Source: Marinobacter antarcticus (GTDB lineage Bacteria > Pseudomonadota > Gammaproteobacteria > Pseudomonadales > Oleiphilaceae). From it: a DNA stretch of 64,000 nt. The notes under the pieces are model-generated. The model was not told the origin of the DNA. It saw nothing but the letters and a program-made list of their open reading frames with translations, and did not search any database. The stretch lies in assembly GCF_011049865.1 (NCBI RefSeq), contig NZ_DRGY01000057.1, positions 1-64,000 on the forward strand, given 5' to 3'. Shown one piece after another: positions 56,945-64,000 of this stretch. The translations under genes and the position numbers were made by a program. Position 1 is the first letter of the stretch, and each line of letters opens with the position of its first letter.

Positions 56945-59900
56945 TGAATATTGCCGCGTACGCCATTCAAAAACGAACCAGCGTGTGGGTCATCATATGT
57001 TTGATTCTGCTGGGCGGTTATCTGAGTTACACCCATCTGGGACGTTTTGAAGACCCGGAATTCACGATACGAAAAGCGGTGATCACCACCTCCTATGAGG
57101 GCGCAAGCGCTCAGGACGTGGCGGATGAGATAACCGATCCCCTCGAAGCTGCCGTGCAGTCCATGCAGGAAGTAAAAGAGGTGAAGTCGGTCTCCAAACA
57201 AGGGCGTTCGGAGGTGAACGTTGAGATTGAGCTGGCCTTTTCCCGGACTAAGGCCGAGCTGGAGCAGGTCTGGGACAAGTTACGACGAAAAGTAAACGAT
57301 GCCCAGAGGTCGCTGCCTTCGGGCGCCGGGCCCTCGGTCGTGAATGATGATTTTTCCGATGTTTATGCCTTGTTCTATGCCATTACCGCGCCGGGATACA
57401 GCAACAAGCAGCTGCACAACTACGCTGATTTTCTGAGCAAAGAGCTTGCCCTGGTGGAGGGCGTTGCGAAAACCACACTGATCGGCCAGCGCGAAGACCG
57501 TATTTACATCGAGATTTCCAGTGAACGTCTGGAGAACCTGGGTGTTACCGCAGAGCAGGTGTATCGGGTATTGAAAAAGCAGAACAGCATCACCGTGGCG
57601 GGGGATGTGAAGGCCGGTTCTATGCGATTTCCGGTGATTCCCCGGAGCGCAGTGGGTAGCTTTGATCAGTTAAAAAATCTGCCGCTGGGCATAGGGAGCG
57701 ACGGGCAAACCGTCAAGCTTGAAAACGTTGCCAACGTTGAACGCGGCTATCAGGAGCCACCGCCGTTCCTGATGGAGTACGACGGCGAGCGGGCTATTGG
57801 TCTGGGCATCTCCAATATATCTGGAGGCAACGTTGTCGAGATGGGCGACGCCGTTAAGGCCCGGCTGGCGCAGCTGGACGATCAGCGGCCCGTTGGCGTC
57901 ATGCTTAACCCGGTGTCTATACAATCGGACTCGGTGCGGGCGTCGGTGTCCGATTTCATCAGTAACCTGGCGGCAGCGGTTGTTATTGTTTTCATCGTTC
58001 TGCTGGCGTTTATCGGCCTACGGTCTGGCGTCATTATCGGTTTCGTTCTTCTGCTCACGGTCGCCGGTACCCTGATCATCATGCTGATGGACAATATTGC
58101 CATGCAGCGAGTGTCGCTGGGGGCGTTGATTATTGCGCTGGGCATGCTTGTTGATAATGCGATTGTTGTAACCGACGGCATTCTCGTGAAACTCAGAAAC
58201 GGCGAGGATCGGTATCAGCCGGTTCTCGACGTTGTGCAGTCAACAAAATGGCCTCTGCTGGGCGGAACGCTGGTGGGTATTCTTGCGTTCAGCGCGATCG
58301 GCCTGTCCCCCAGCGACATGGGCGAATACGCCGGCTCGTTGTTCTGGGTGATTCTCTACTCAATGGCGCTGAGTTGGATTTTTTCAGTGACCGTTATTCC
58401 GATGCTGTGCTATCAGTTTTTGACGGTAAAGCTGACCGACAAGCCAGAATCAGAGGGCGCGATTCTGCGTAAGTATCGCGGTTTGCTGCACTGGGTACTG
58501 ACCTATCGAAAGACAACCGGAGCCGTGTTGATTGCTTTGTTTGTCGCCGGCATTGCGGGCGCTGGTCTGGTGCCCCCGGGCTTTATGCCCGATTCGCAGC
58601 GGCCGCAGTTCGTGGTGGACGTCTACCTGCCTCAAGGCTCAGACATATCACACACCGCAAAGGTGCTCAGTGAGATTGCGGGCGACGTAGCGGCCGAAGA
58701 CGGCGTAACGAACGTCACTTCTTTTATCGGGGGCGGCGGTTTACGATTCATGCTTACCTACTCGCCAGAACCGCGAAACCCATCCTATGGGCAGTTGCTT
58801 GTCGACGTTGACGATGAAAGCCGGATTTCCTCGCTGATAAACGACCTGCAGGCTGAGTTAACGGCTCGCCACTCTGAGGCATCCATCAAGGCCTGGAAAT
58901 TCATGCTGGGCCGCGGTGGCGGCAAGAAGATAGAAGCAGGGTTCAGTGGCCCCGACTCAGCGGTGCTGCGCCAGCTTGCCGAACGTGCCAAAACCGCGAT
59001 GGCCAATGAGGCAGGCCTCATAGCGGTACAGGACGACTGGCGTCAGCAGGTGCCGGTGCTGGTGCCCACCTACAACCACGCGCTGCTGCAAAAATTGGGG
59101 CTGACCAGTGTCGAGGTCAACCAGGCTATTGCACAGACCCTGAGCGGGCGCACAGTGGGCCAGTATCGTGAAGACGACGATCTTATTCCTCTGGTTGTGC
59201 GGGCGCCCATGGATGAACGGAGCCGTGAGCGGGTGATAGAAAGTATCAAGGTTTACAGCGAAAAGCTTGGCGAATCGGTTCCGGTCAGTGAGCTCACTCA
59301 GACCGTCACGGTGGCGTGGGAGGACGCAATGATCCGCCGGGTCGATCGACAACCGACCATCATGGTGCAATCGGATCCGGCGCCCGACGTGCCCACAACG
59401 GAGGCGTTTAACTCGATACGATCAACAATTGAATCAATTGAACGACCTCCCGGCTATGAGCTGACCTGGTACGGCGAATACAAGTCGTCAAATGATGCCA
59501 ACGCCGGGCTCGCGGTTTCCGCCCCTTACGGGTTTGCGGCAATGATTCTGGTGGTGGTGTTCATGTTCAACGCACTTCGGCAACCGTTGGTGATCTGGTT
59601 GACGGTTCCTTTTGCGGTTGTTGGCGTCGTGATAGGACTGGCGTCATTCCAGGCGGCTTTTGAGTTCATGGCGATTCTCGGTTTTCTGAGCCTCATCGGC
59701 ATGATGGTCAAAAACGCGATTGTACTCGTAGATCAGGCAGACAATGACATACGAATGGGTATTGAACCCTTTGATGCCGTAGTGCATGCGTCGATCAGTC
59801 GCGCGAGGCCCGTTGTGCTGGGCGCTTTGACCACCATTCTGGGGGTTGCCCCGTTATTGATGGACCCGTTCTTCAAAAGTATGGCTGTCACCATCATGTT

Positions 59901-59994
59901 CGGTTTGCTGTTCGCGACGGCACTGACGCTGGTCGTTATTCCGCTCCTGTATTCCGTGTTGTTCAGAATCCGGAGCCCTGAATTGAAGCCGTAA
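56944..59994 (+). CDS. RND-family multidrug efflux pump
   Basis: A 1016-residue inner-membrane transporter of the AcrB/HAE-1 superfamily. It has two repeats, each with one membrane helix, a large periplasmic part and five more helices. The proton-relay helix reads LIIALGMLVDNAIVVTDGILV, with the usual Asp; the fourth helix of repeat two has FLSLIGMMVKNAIVLVDQAD. It starts at the stop of the adaptor gene (overlap 1 base) and is controlled by the TetR gene. The substrate range is not predictable. Confidence 0.93.
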   Translation: MNIAAYAIQKRTSVWVIICLILLGGYLSYTHLGRFEDPEFTIRKAVITTSYEGASAQDVADEITDPLEAAVQSMQEVKEVKSVSKQGRSEVNVEIELAFSRTKAELEQVWDKLRRKVNDAQRSLPSGAGPSVVNDDFSDVYALFYAITAPGYSNKQLHNYADFLSKELALVEGVAKTTLIGQREDRIYIEISSERLENLGVTAEQVYRVLKKQNSITVAGDVKAGSMRFPVIPRSAVGSFDQLKNLPLGIGSDGQTVKLENVANVERGYQEPPPFLMEYDGERAIGLGISNISGGNVVEMGDAVKARLAQLDDQRPVGVMLNPVSIQSDSVRASVSDFISNLAAAVVIVFIVLLAFIGLRSGVIIGFVLLLTVAGTLIIMLMDNIAMQRVSLGALIIALGMLVDNAIVVTDGILVKLRNGEDRYQPVLDVVQSTKWPLLGGTLVGILAFSAIGLSPSDMGEYAGSLFWVILYSMALSWIFSVTVIPMLCYQFLTVKLTDKPESEGAILRKYRGLLHWVLTYRKTTGAVLIALFVAGIAGAGLVPPGFMPDSQRPQFVVDVYLPQGSDISHTAKVLSEIAGDVAAEDGVTNVTSFIGGGGLRFMLTYSPEPRNPSYGQLLVDVDDESRISSLINDLQAELTARHSEASIKAWKFMLGRGGGKKIEAGFSGPDSAVLRQLAERAKTAMANEAGLIAVQDDWRQQVPVLVPTYNHALLQKLGLTSVEVNQAIAQTLSGRTVGQYREDDDLIPLVVRAPMDERSRERVIESIKVYSEKLGESVPVSELTQTVTVAWEDAMIRRVDRQPTIMVQSDPAPDVPTTEAFNSIRSTIESIERPPGYELTWYGEYKSSNDANAGLAVSAPYGFAAMILVVVFMFNALRQPLVIWLTVPFAVVGVVIGLASFQAAFEFMAILGFLSLIGMMVKNAIVLVDQADNDIRMGIEPFDAVVHASISRARPVVLGALTTILGVAPLLMDPFFKSMAVTIMFGLLFATALTLVVIPLLYSVLFRIRSPELKP

Positions 59995-60010
59995 AAGAGG
60001 AGACTCGCCC

Positions 60011-60853
60011 GTGCCAGAAGGCCCCGAAATACGCCGTATGGTTGATGATATAGATTCCGCTGTAGGGCAACAGAAAGCGCATCAGGTGTTTTTCGCCTTT
60101 GATCGGTTCAAGAGCTTTGAGTCTGCCCTGTCTGGGCGCCAGGTAACGTCGGTCGAGGCGCGAGGGAAGGCGGTGTTGGTGTTTTTCTCCGCCCAGGGCA
60201 ACGATGGCCCTTGGTGCGTTTACAGCCACAACCAGCTTTATGGCCAGTGGCGAATTGGCAAGCCGGGTTCGGAGCAGCGCACGAACCGCCAGCTAAGATT
60301 CGCGATCATTGGCCCCGAGAAAGCGGCGCGCCTTTACAGCGCTTCTGACATTCGCCTGGTGCGCCCGGACAAACTTGATGAAGTGGATTATCTCGCCCGA
60401 TTGGGGCCTGATCCGGTTAACCAGAAGGTTTCAGAAAAAGCGCTGATAGCCCTTTTTGAGGACAAGCGCTTTCGTGGCCGCGGCCTGGGTGGCCTGTTGC
60501 TTGACCAGGGTTTTGTCGCCGGCGTGGGCAACTATCTGCGCTCGGAAATTCTCTTTGAAGCGGGTATTGCACCGTCTACGCGACCGCGGGATCTCGACTC
60601 AGACGCTCGCAAACGACTGGCCTCTGCCATCCTGAAGCTGATTGAGCGTACCTATCGCCTGAAAGGCATCACCAACGATCCCGAACGGGCAACACGATTG
60701 AAGCGCGAAGGCTGGAGCTATGCAAAAAGGCGACACATGGTATTTAATCGTGAGTCCGATGCCTGCCACTTGTGTGGCACGTTGATCGTAAAAACCAATG
60801 TCAGCAGCCGGCGCCTTTATTATTGCCCGCGCTGTCAGAGTTCAGAACGCTGA
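60011..60853 (+). CDS. nei: Endonuclease VIII (Nei-type DNA glycosylase)
   Basis: Removes oxidised pyrimidines and cuts the abasic site. The N-terminus PEGPEIRRMVDDI supplies the catalytic proline and glutamate after Met removal. The helix-two-turn-helix lies near GLLLDQGFVAGVGNYLRSEILFEAGI, and the C-terminal zinc finger is CHLCGTLIVKTNVSSRRLYYCPRCQ. The 280-residue length fits. Start is GTG 60011 with AGAGGAG upstream, 16 bases after the RND pump. Confidence 0.93.
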   Translation: MPEGPEIRRMVDDIDSAVGQQKAHQVFFAFDRFKSFESALSGRQVTSVEARGKAVLVFFSAQGNDGPWCVYSHNQLYGQWRIGKPGSEQRTNRQLRFAIIGPEKAARLYSASDIRLVRPDKLDEVDYLARLGPDPVNQKVSEKALIALFEDKRFRGRGLGGLLLDQGFVAGVGNYLRSEILFEAGIAPSTRPRDLDSDARKRLASAILKLIERTYRLKGITNDPERATRLKREGWSYAKRRHMVFNRESDACHLCGTLIVKTNVSSRRLYYCPRCQSSER

Positions 60854-60954
60854 CATCACCGGAGCGCGCCAGTGAGCTCAGCAACTGCATCTAAAACAGA
60901 AACCAGTGCGTATTGCCTTTGAGTATTCATTTTGTTTACGCTAAGGAATAAGCA

Positions 60955-61527
60955 ATGAAAAACACTTTAAATCTGAAAACGTTGATGGCCTCTGTTGTTT
61001 TTGTAGCAGGTACCAGTCTTGGCGGCTATGCCGTTGCCGGTGACAACCCGATGGTGGGTGGCGCAGAAATGTTCCCGGACAAGACGGTTGTTGAGAATGC
61101 ATCCCAGGCTAAAAACCTCACCACGCTGGTTGCGGCTGTAAAAGCTGCAGGTCTGGCAGAGACGCTTTCAGGCAAAGGACCTTTCACTGTATTTGCACCA
61201 ACGAACGCAGCCTTTGAAAAATTGCCTGCAGGCACGGTTGAATCGCTGCTCAAGCCTGAAAACAAGGCAAAGCTGCAGGCCATTCTGACGTACCACGTGG
61301 TGCCCGCCAAGGCGACATCAATGGCGGCCATGAAGATGGTTGAAGACGATGGTGGAATGCATGCCGCACCCACTGTTCAGGGTGGCGAACTCATGCTCAG
61401 CACCAAAGACGGCAAGCTGATGGTCGAAGACGGCCAAGGTAATGTAGCAACGGTTATTCAAGCCGATGTTATGCAATCCAACGGCGTTGTGCACGTCATC
61501 GATACGGTGCTCATGCCAGGCATGTAA
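60955..61527 (+). CDS. Fasciclin-domain secreted protein
   Basis: A 190-residue protein with a signal peptide (MASVVFVAGTSLGGYAVAG) and one FAS1 domain: LTTLVAAVKAAGLAETLSGKGPFTVFAPTNAAFEKLPAGTVESLL and ILTYHVVPAKATSMAAM, closing with DVMQSNGVVHVIDTVLMP. FAS1 proteins act in adhesion or at the surface; function in marine bacteria is unclear. It stands alone and is followed by a strong terminator. Confidence 0.93.
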   Translation: MKNTLNLKTLMASVVFVAGTSLGGYAVAGDNPMVGGAEMFPDKTVVENASQAKNLTTLVAAVKAAGLAETLSGKGPFTVFAPTNAAFEKLPAGTVESLLKPENKAKLQAILTYHVVPAKATSMAAMKMVEDDGGMHAAPTVQGGELMLSTKDGKLMVEDGQGNVATVIQADVMQSNGVVHVIDTVLMPGM

Positions 61528-61560
61528 TGTTCTAAGCAATAGGTTTAAGCAGTACGTTTA

Positions 61561-61586
61561 AAAGCGGCCCTTCGGGGCCGTTTTTG
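61561..61586 (+). terminator. Terminator after the fasciclin gene
   Basis: AAAGCGGCCC-TTCG-GGGCCGTTTTT forms a GC stem with a stable TTCG loop and a T run. Strong intrinsic terminator. Confidence 0.9.
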
Positions 61587-61661
61587 GTTTCTTAATGAAA
61601 AGACGCAGCACAATAATGCGGCCATAGTGCGTTTGCCGTTGGCGTTGCGTACACTTGAATC

Positions 61662-62747
61662 ATGATACTCATTACCTTGCTCATCTTTACAGCGGCCATA
61701 GCGGTGGCGACCTTTTTGCCCCTTTGGCAAAACCCTCACTGGAGCGTTCGGAGCTTCGATTTCCCGCGCTTGCAGATCGCGACGCTGGCCGCCGTGTTGA
61801 TCATTATCCAGCTGCTGTTCCTCGACCTGGCCCAACCGGTTAGCTGGCTGTTGGTTTTTGTGGCTGCGCTCTCATTGGCCGCGCAGCTCTGGTGGATTCT
61901 GCCGTACACCGCGATCTGGCCCAGCGAGGTCAAAAATGCCCCGATGAAAAGCCCGGAACGGACATTGGCGATACTGACGTCCAACGTACTCACGCCCAAT
62001 CGTAACGCCCCGGCACTGTTGAAACTTGTACAAGAGCACCAGCCGGATATTCTGGTAACGCTGGAATCGGATCAATGGTGGGAAGACCAGCTGGCGGTGT
62101 TGGAAGGCGAAATGCCATACACCATCAAGTGCCCACTCGATAACCTTTACGGCATGCATGTTTTCTCCAGGTTGCCATTGCATGAGTCTGAGGTGTGTTT
62201 TCTGATCGAAGAAAAAGTGCCGTCCATGCACGCGCTGGTTGAGCTGCGATCAGGCGACAAGGTACGGATTCACTTTATACATCCGGCCCCGCCGAGCCCC
62301 ACGGAAAACGACGAATCAACGGAGCGGGATGTAGAATTAGTGATTGTCGGGCGCAGTGTCGCCGACAGTGACGAACCGGTGATCGTAACCGGCGATCTGA
62401 ATGACGTAGCCTGGTCACCGACCACTCGGCTCTTTCGGAAAATCAGTGGTTTACTGGACCCAAGGGTAGGGCGCGGCTTTTTCAGTACCTTCCACGCAGA
62501 CTATCGATTGTTACGATGGCCACTTGATCACTTATTTCATAGCCGTCACTTTACCCTTGCCTCTATTACGCGTTTGCCCTCAATCGGATCGGATCATTTT
62601 CCGTTGCTGACCCGCGTTGTGCTCGCCCCGACTTATGGAAAGGATCAGGAGCCGCTAGACGATGACAGCGATGATCGCAGCCGCGCACGGGAGCTAGCAC
62701 AGGAAAAGGGCGCCAGCAAACAGGATGTGCCGCATCCGGGCGAGTAG
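61662..62747 (+). CDS. Membrane-anchored endonuclease/exonuclease/phosphatase-family protein
   Basis: A 361-residue protein with three N-terminal membrane helices (about 1-18, 35-55, 62-85) and an EEP fold: LAILTSNVLTPNRN, DILVTLESDQWW, HPAPPSP, VIVTGDLNDVAWS and SIGSDHFPLLTRVVL. The Asn, Glu, Asp-x-Asn and Ser-Asp-His motifs make up the Mg-dependent active site. It resembles YafD-type proteins of unknown substrate. The active domain probably faces the periplasm. The acidic C-terminal tail (DDDSDDRSRARE) is unusual. Confidence 0.86.
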   Translation: MILITLLIFTAAIAVATFLPLWQNPHWSVRSFDFPRLQIATLAAVLIIIQLLFLDLAQPVSWLLVFVAALSLAAQLWWILPYTAIWPSEVKNAPMKSPERTLAILTSNVLTPNRNAPALLKLVQEHQPDILVTLESDQWWEDQLAVLEGEMPYTIKCPLDNLYGMHVFSRLPLHESEVCFLIEEKVPSMHALVELRSGDKVRIHFIHPAPPSPTENDESTERDVELVIVGRSVADSDEPVIVTGDLNDVAWSPTTRLFRKISGLLDPRVGRGFFSTFHADYRLLRWPLDHLFHSRHFTLASITRLPSIGSDHFPLLTRVVLAPTYGKDQEPLDDDSDDRSRARELAQEKGASKQDVPHPGE

Positions 62748-62763
62748 CCGTGTCAGTCACGGC

Positions 62764-62901
62764 TTACCCAATATTCGGATCATTCTTAAAGGTATCGTCT
62801 CCTCTGGCATCCAGGTAATGCATCCAGAGCATCCGGGCTGCAACACCGCGCTTTTTAGAAGATTTATCCTGTGCTTTATTGAACACTGTTTTTCTTTGCA
62901 T
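62764..62901 (-). CDS. Possible 45-residue small ORF, unknown
   Basis: On the minus strand a frame from ATG 62901 encodes a small basic protein containing VAARMLWMHYLDARGDDTF and ending DPNIG. The mix of charged and aromatic residues is protein-like, but the ribosome site is poor. No family recognised. It could be the residue of a longer gene or chance. Confidence 0.3.
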   Translation of the reverse strand: MQRKTVFNKAQDKSSKKRGVAARMLWMHYLDARGDDTFKNDPNIG

Positions 62902-62933
62902 TAATACGGCAGCGATCCTGAAGGAGCCACCCC

Positions 62934-64000
62934 ATGAAAAAACACAGTCTGCTTGCGCTTGCCATTGCGACGACGCCTTTGATGGCCCATGCGGAGGTTA
63001 CAACCGCAACGCTATATCCGTCCCATGCGGAGCTCACCTGGGAGGAAAGTGCGAAGGTAACGTTTGGCCCCGGAACCTTTGAGATAGCGGGGTTGCCTGT
63101 CAGTCTTCAGGATCAGAGTTTGCAGGTTGTGCTTGAAGGTATCGCCGGTTCACAGGTTGAGCAGGTTCAGATCAGCCGCGTGGAGCAAGCTGAATTCGTG
63201 GCGGGAGAAACCCGGCGAATCCGCGATGAGCTGACGGCGGTGACACAGAGGATTCAGGAACGCGAAGATTCAATCCGGGCCTGGAACCAGCAGGTTACGC
63301 TTATGAGCAAGGCGGCCGAGTCGCCCCATGAACTCTCGGCGTCAGAACTGAACGATATGGCCGCTGCACTGAAGAACACAACACAGAGCGCGCTGTCTGA
63401 GATACGGGCGATTCGCGCAAAAATGACCGACGATATTGCGTTGAGAGACCGTTTGATGCGCGAGCTGTCCCAGGTTAAACAGGGCGCAAGGGCCACCAAA
63501 ACCGTGCGTGTGCGTTATCTGGTGCCCCAAAACGGCGAACTGCAGGTGAACCTGAAATTCCAGACCCCGGAAGCCAGTTGGCAGAGTGAATACAACGCCC
63601 GCCTGAAGACAGAACGTGAAGGAAAGCCCGGCGGCGAGATGATGCTCGAACAACTGGCTGTTGTGCAGCAATCAACCGGAACTGATTGGGAGGGGGTAGA
63701 GCTGAGGCTTGCCACCGCTAACGCCCGACAGGGAACCGCGATGCCGCCGCTCTACTCCTGGGTTGTCAGCCCCGAAGCGCCTCAGGCCTATCGCTCAAAG
63801 TCATCTTCACCCATGGCCGAGATGCAGATGGAGTCGGCTAAGCAGGCCGGGGCCGTTGTCGAGCGCAAAAGTACGTTTACGCAGAGCTACAGGGTGCCGC
63901 GGCCGGTGGATATTCCCAGTGGCGCATCGGGCCAGCGGCTGACGGTTGCACAGCACAAAATACCGGTTGAGGTGGCCACCTGGGCTGCGCCCGTCATGGA
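62934..64000 (+). CDS. DUF4139 (MuiA-like) exported protein, 3' end outside the window
   Basis: At least 355 residues from ATG 62934, with AAGGAG upstream. Signal peptide ends MAHA. An N-terminal region (TLYPSHAELTWEESAKVTFGPGTFEIAGLPVSLQDQSLQV) is followed by a coiled coil (about 90-185) and the DUF4139 part (RVRYLVPQNGELQVNLKFQTPEASWQSEYNARLK; LEQLAVVQQSTGTDWEGVELRLATANA). This order fits the mucoidy-inhibitor MuiA family of unknown function. The gene continues past 64000. Confidence 0.85.
   Translation, partial: MKKHSLLALAIATTPLMAHAEVTTATLYPSHAELTWEESAKVTFGPGTFEIAGLPVSLQDQSLQVVLEGIAGSQVEQVQISRVEQAEFVAGETRRIRDELTAVTQRIQEREDSIRAWNQQVTLMSKAAESPHELSASELNDMAAALKNTTQSALSEIRAIRAKMTDDIALRDRLMRELSQVKQGARATKTVRVRYLVPQNGELQVNLKFQTPEASWQSEYNARLKTEREGKPGGEMMLEQLAVVQQSTGTDWEGVELRLATANARQGTAMPPLYSWVVSPEAPQAYRSKSSSPMAEMQMESAKQAGAVVERKSTFTQSYRVPRPVDIPSGASGQRLTVAQHKIPVEVATWAAPVM

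Overview
The window looks like a chromosomal segment of a motile, aerobic, marine-type gammaproteobacterium, most likely Marinobacter or a close relative. This is inferred from gene order and protein style (sucB-lpd-sucCD, scpAB-rluB, smc-zipA-ligA, flgA/flgMN next to cheVR, gacA-uvrC-pgsA), not from a database search. Coding density is high and most genes are ordinary housekeeping genes.

Layout. 1-3.8 kb: the end of the 2-oxoglutarate dehydrogenase operon (sucB end, lpd) and succinyl-CoA synthetase (sucCD), closed by a strong terminator. 3.8-7.6 kb: trpS, the ScpAB condensin accessory subunits and rluB. 7.6-16.4 kb: a diguanylate cyclase, a GntR/FCD regulator abutting smc, then zipA and ligA. 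16.4-19.6 kb, minus strand: CBS protein, mnmC, exported cyclophilin. 19.7-23.4 kb: a flagellar/chemotaxis node (flgN, flgM with a sigma-28 promoter, flgA; cheV and cheR on the other strand). 23.4-32.8 kb: accessory transporters and enzymes, a tRNA-Ser, a frameshifted chemoreceptor and a gutted cyclic-di-GMP protein. 32.9-36 kb: gacA-uvrC-pgsA. 36-37.5 kb: a scar zone with a decayed cation-efflux gene and an IS3 remnant around a DUF1223 gene. 37.5-41.6 kb, minus strand: an Mla-type lipid-transport operon whose upstream region carries a TPP riboswitch and a small membrane ORF. 41.6-45.4 kb: an SbcD/SbcC-like (YhaO/YhaN-like) nuclease-ATPase pair, then tRNA-Gly and tRNA-Cys. 46-49.1 kb: a PQQ-type sugar dehydrogenase with a small cytochrome c, facing a decayed ergothioneine locus (egtB, egtD). 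49.6-53.5 kb: AcvB/VirJ-like lipoprotein, a CLCA_X-type putative metallopeptidase preceded by a coupled mini-ORF, and an ArsB-like transporter. 53.6-60 kb: a LysR regulator, then a TetR-controlled RND efflux operon with a broken MipA/OmpV gene in front of it. 60-64 kb: endonuclease VIII, a fasciclin protein, an exported EEP-family hydrolase and the start of a DUF4139 protein.

Themes. The window holds at least six decaying genes (chemoreceptor, EAL protein, CDF transporter, EgtD, EgtB, MipA) plus an IS remnant, clustered in accessory stretches between intact housekeeping blocks. Several lesions have a visible mechanism: the chemoreceptor frameshift is explained by loss of one copy of a 10-bp tandem repeat, and the RND adaptor carries an in-frame 9-bp repeat expansion.

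Most unusual. A textbook TPP riboswitch with its own extended -10 promoter lies directly upstream, on the same strand, of an unrecognised two-helix membrane ORF and then an MlaE-MlaF-MlaD-lipoprotein operon. No thiamine gene is visible near it. This is the best candidate here for undescribed regulation. All product names come from reading motifs by eye; no alignment or search was run.
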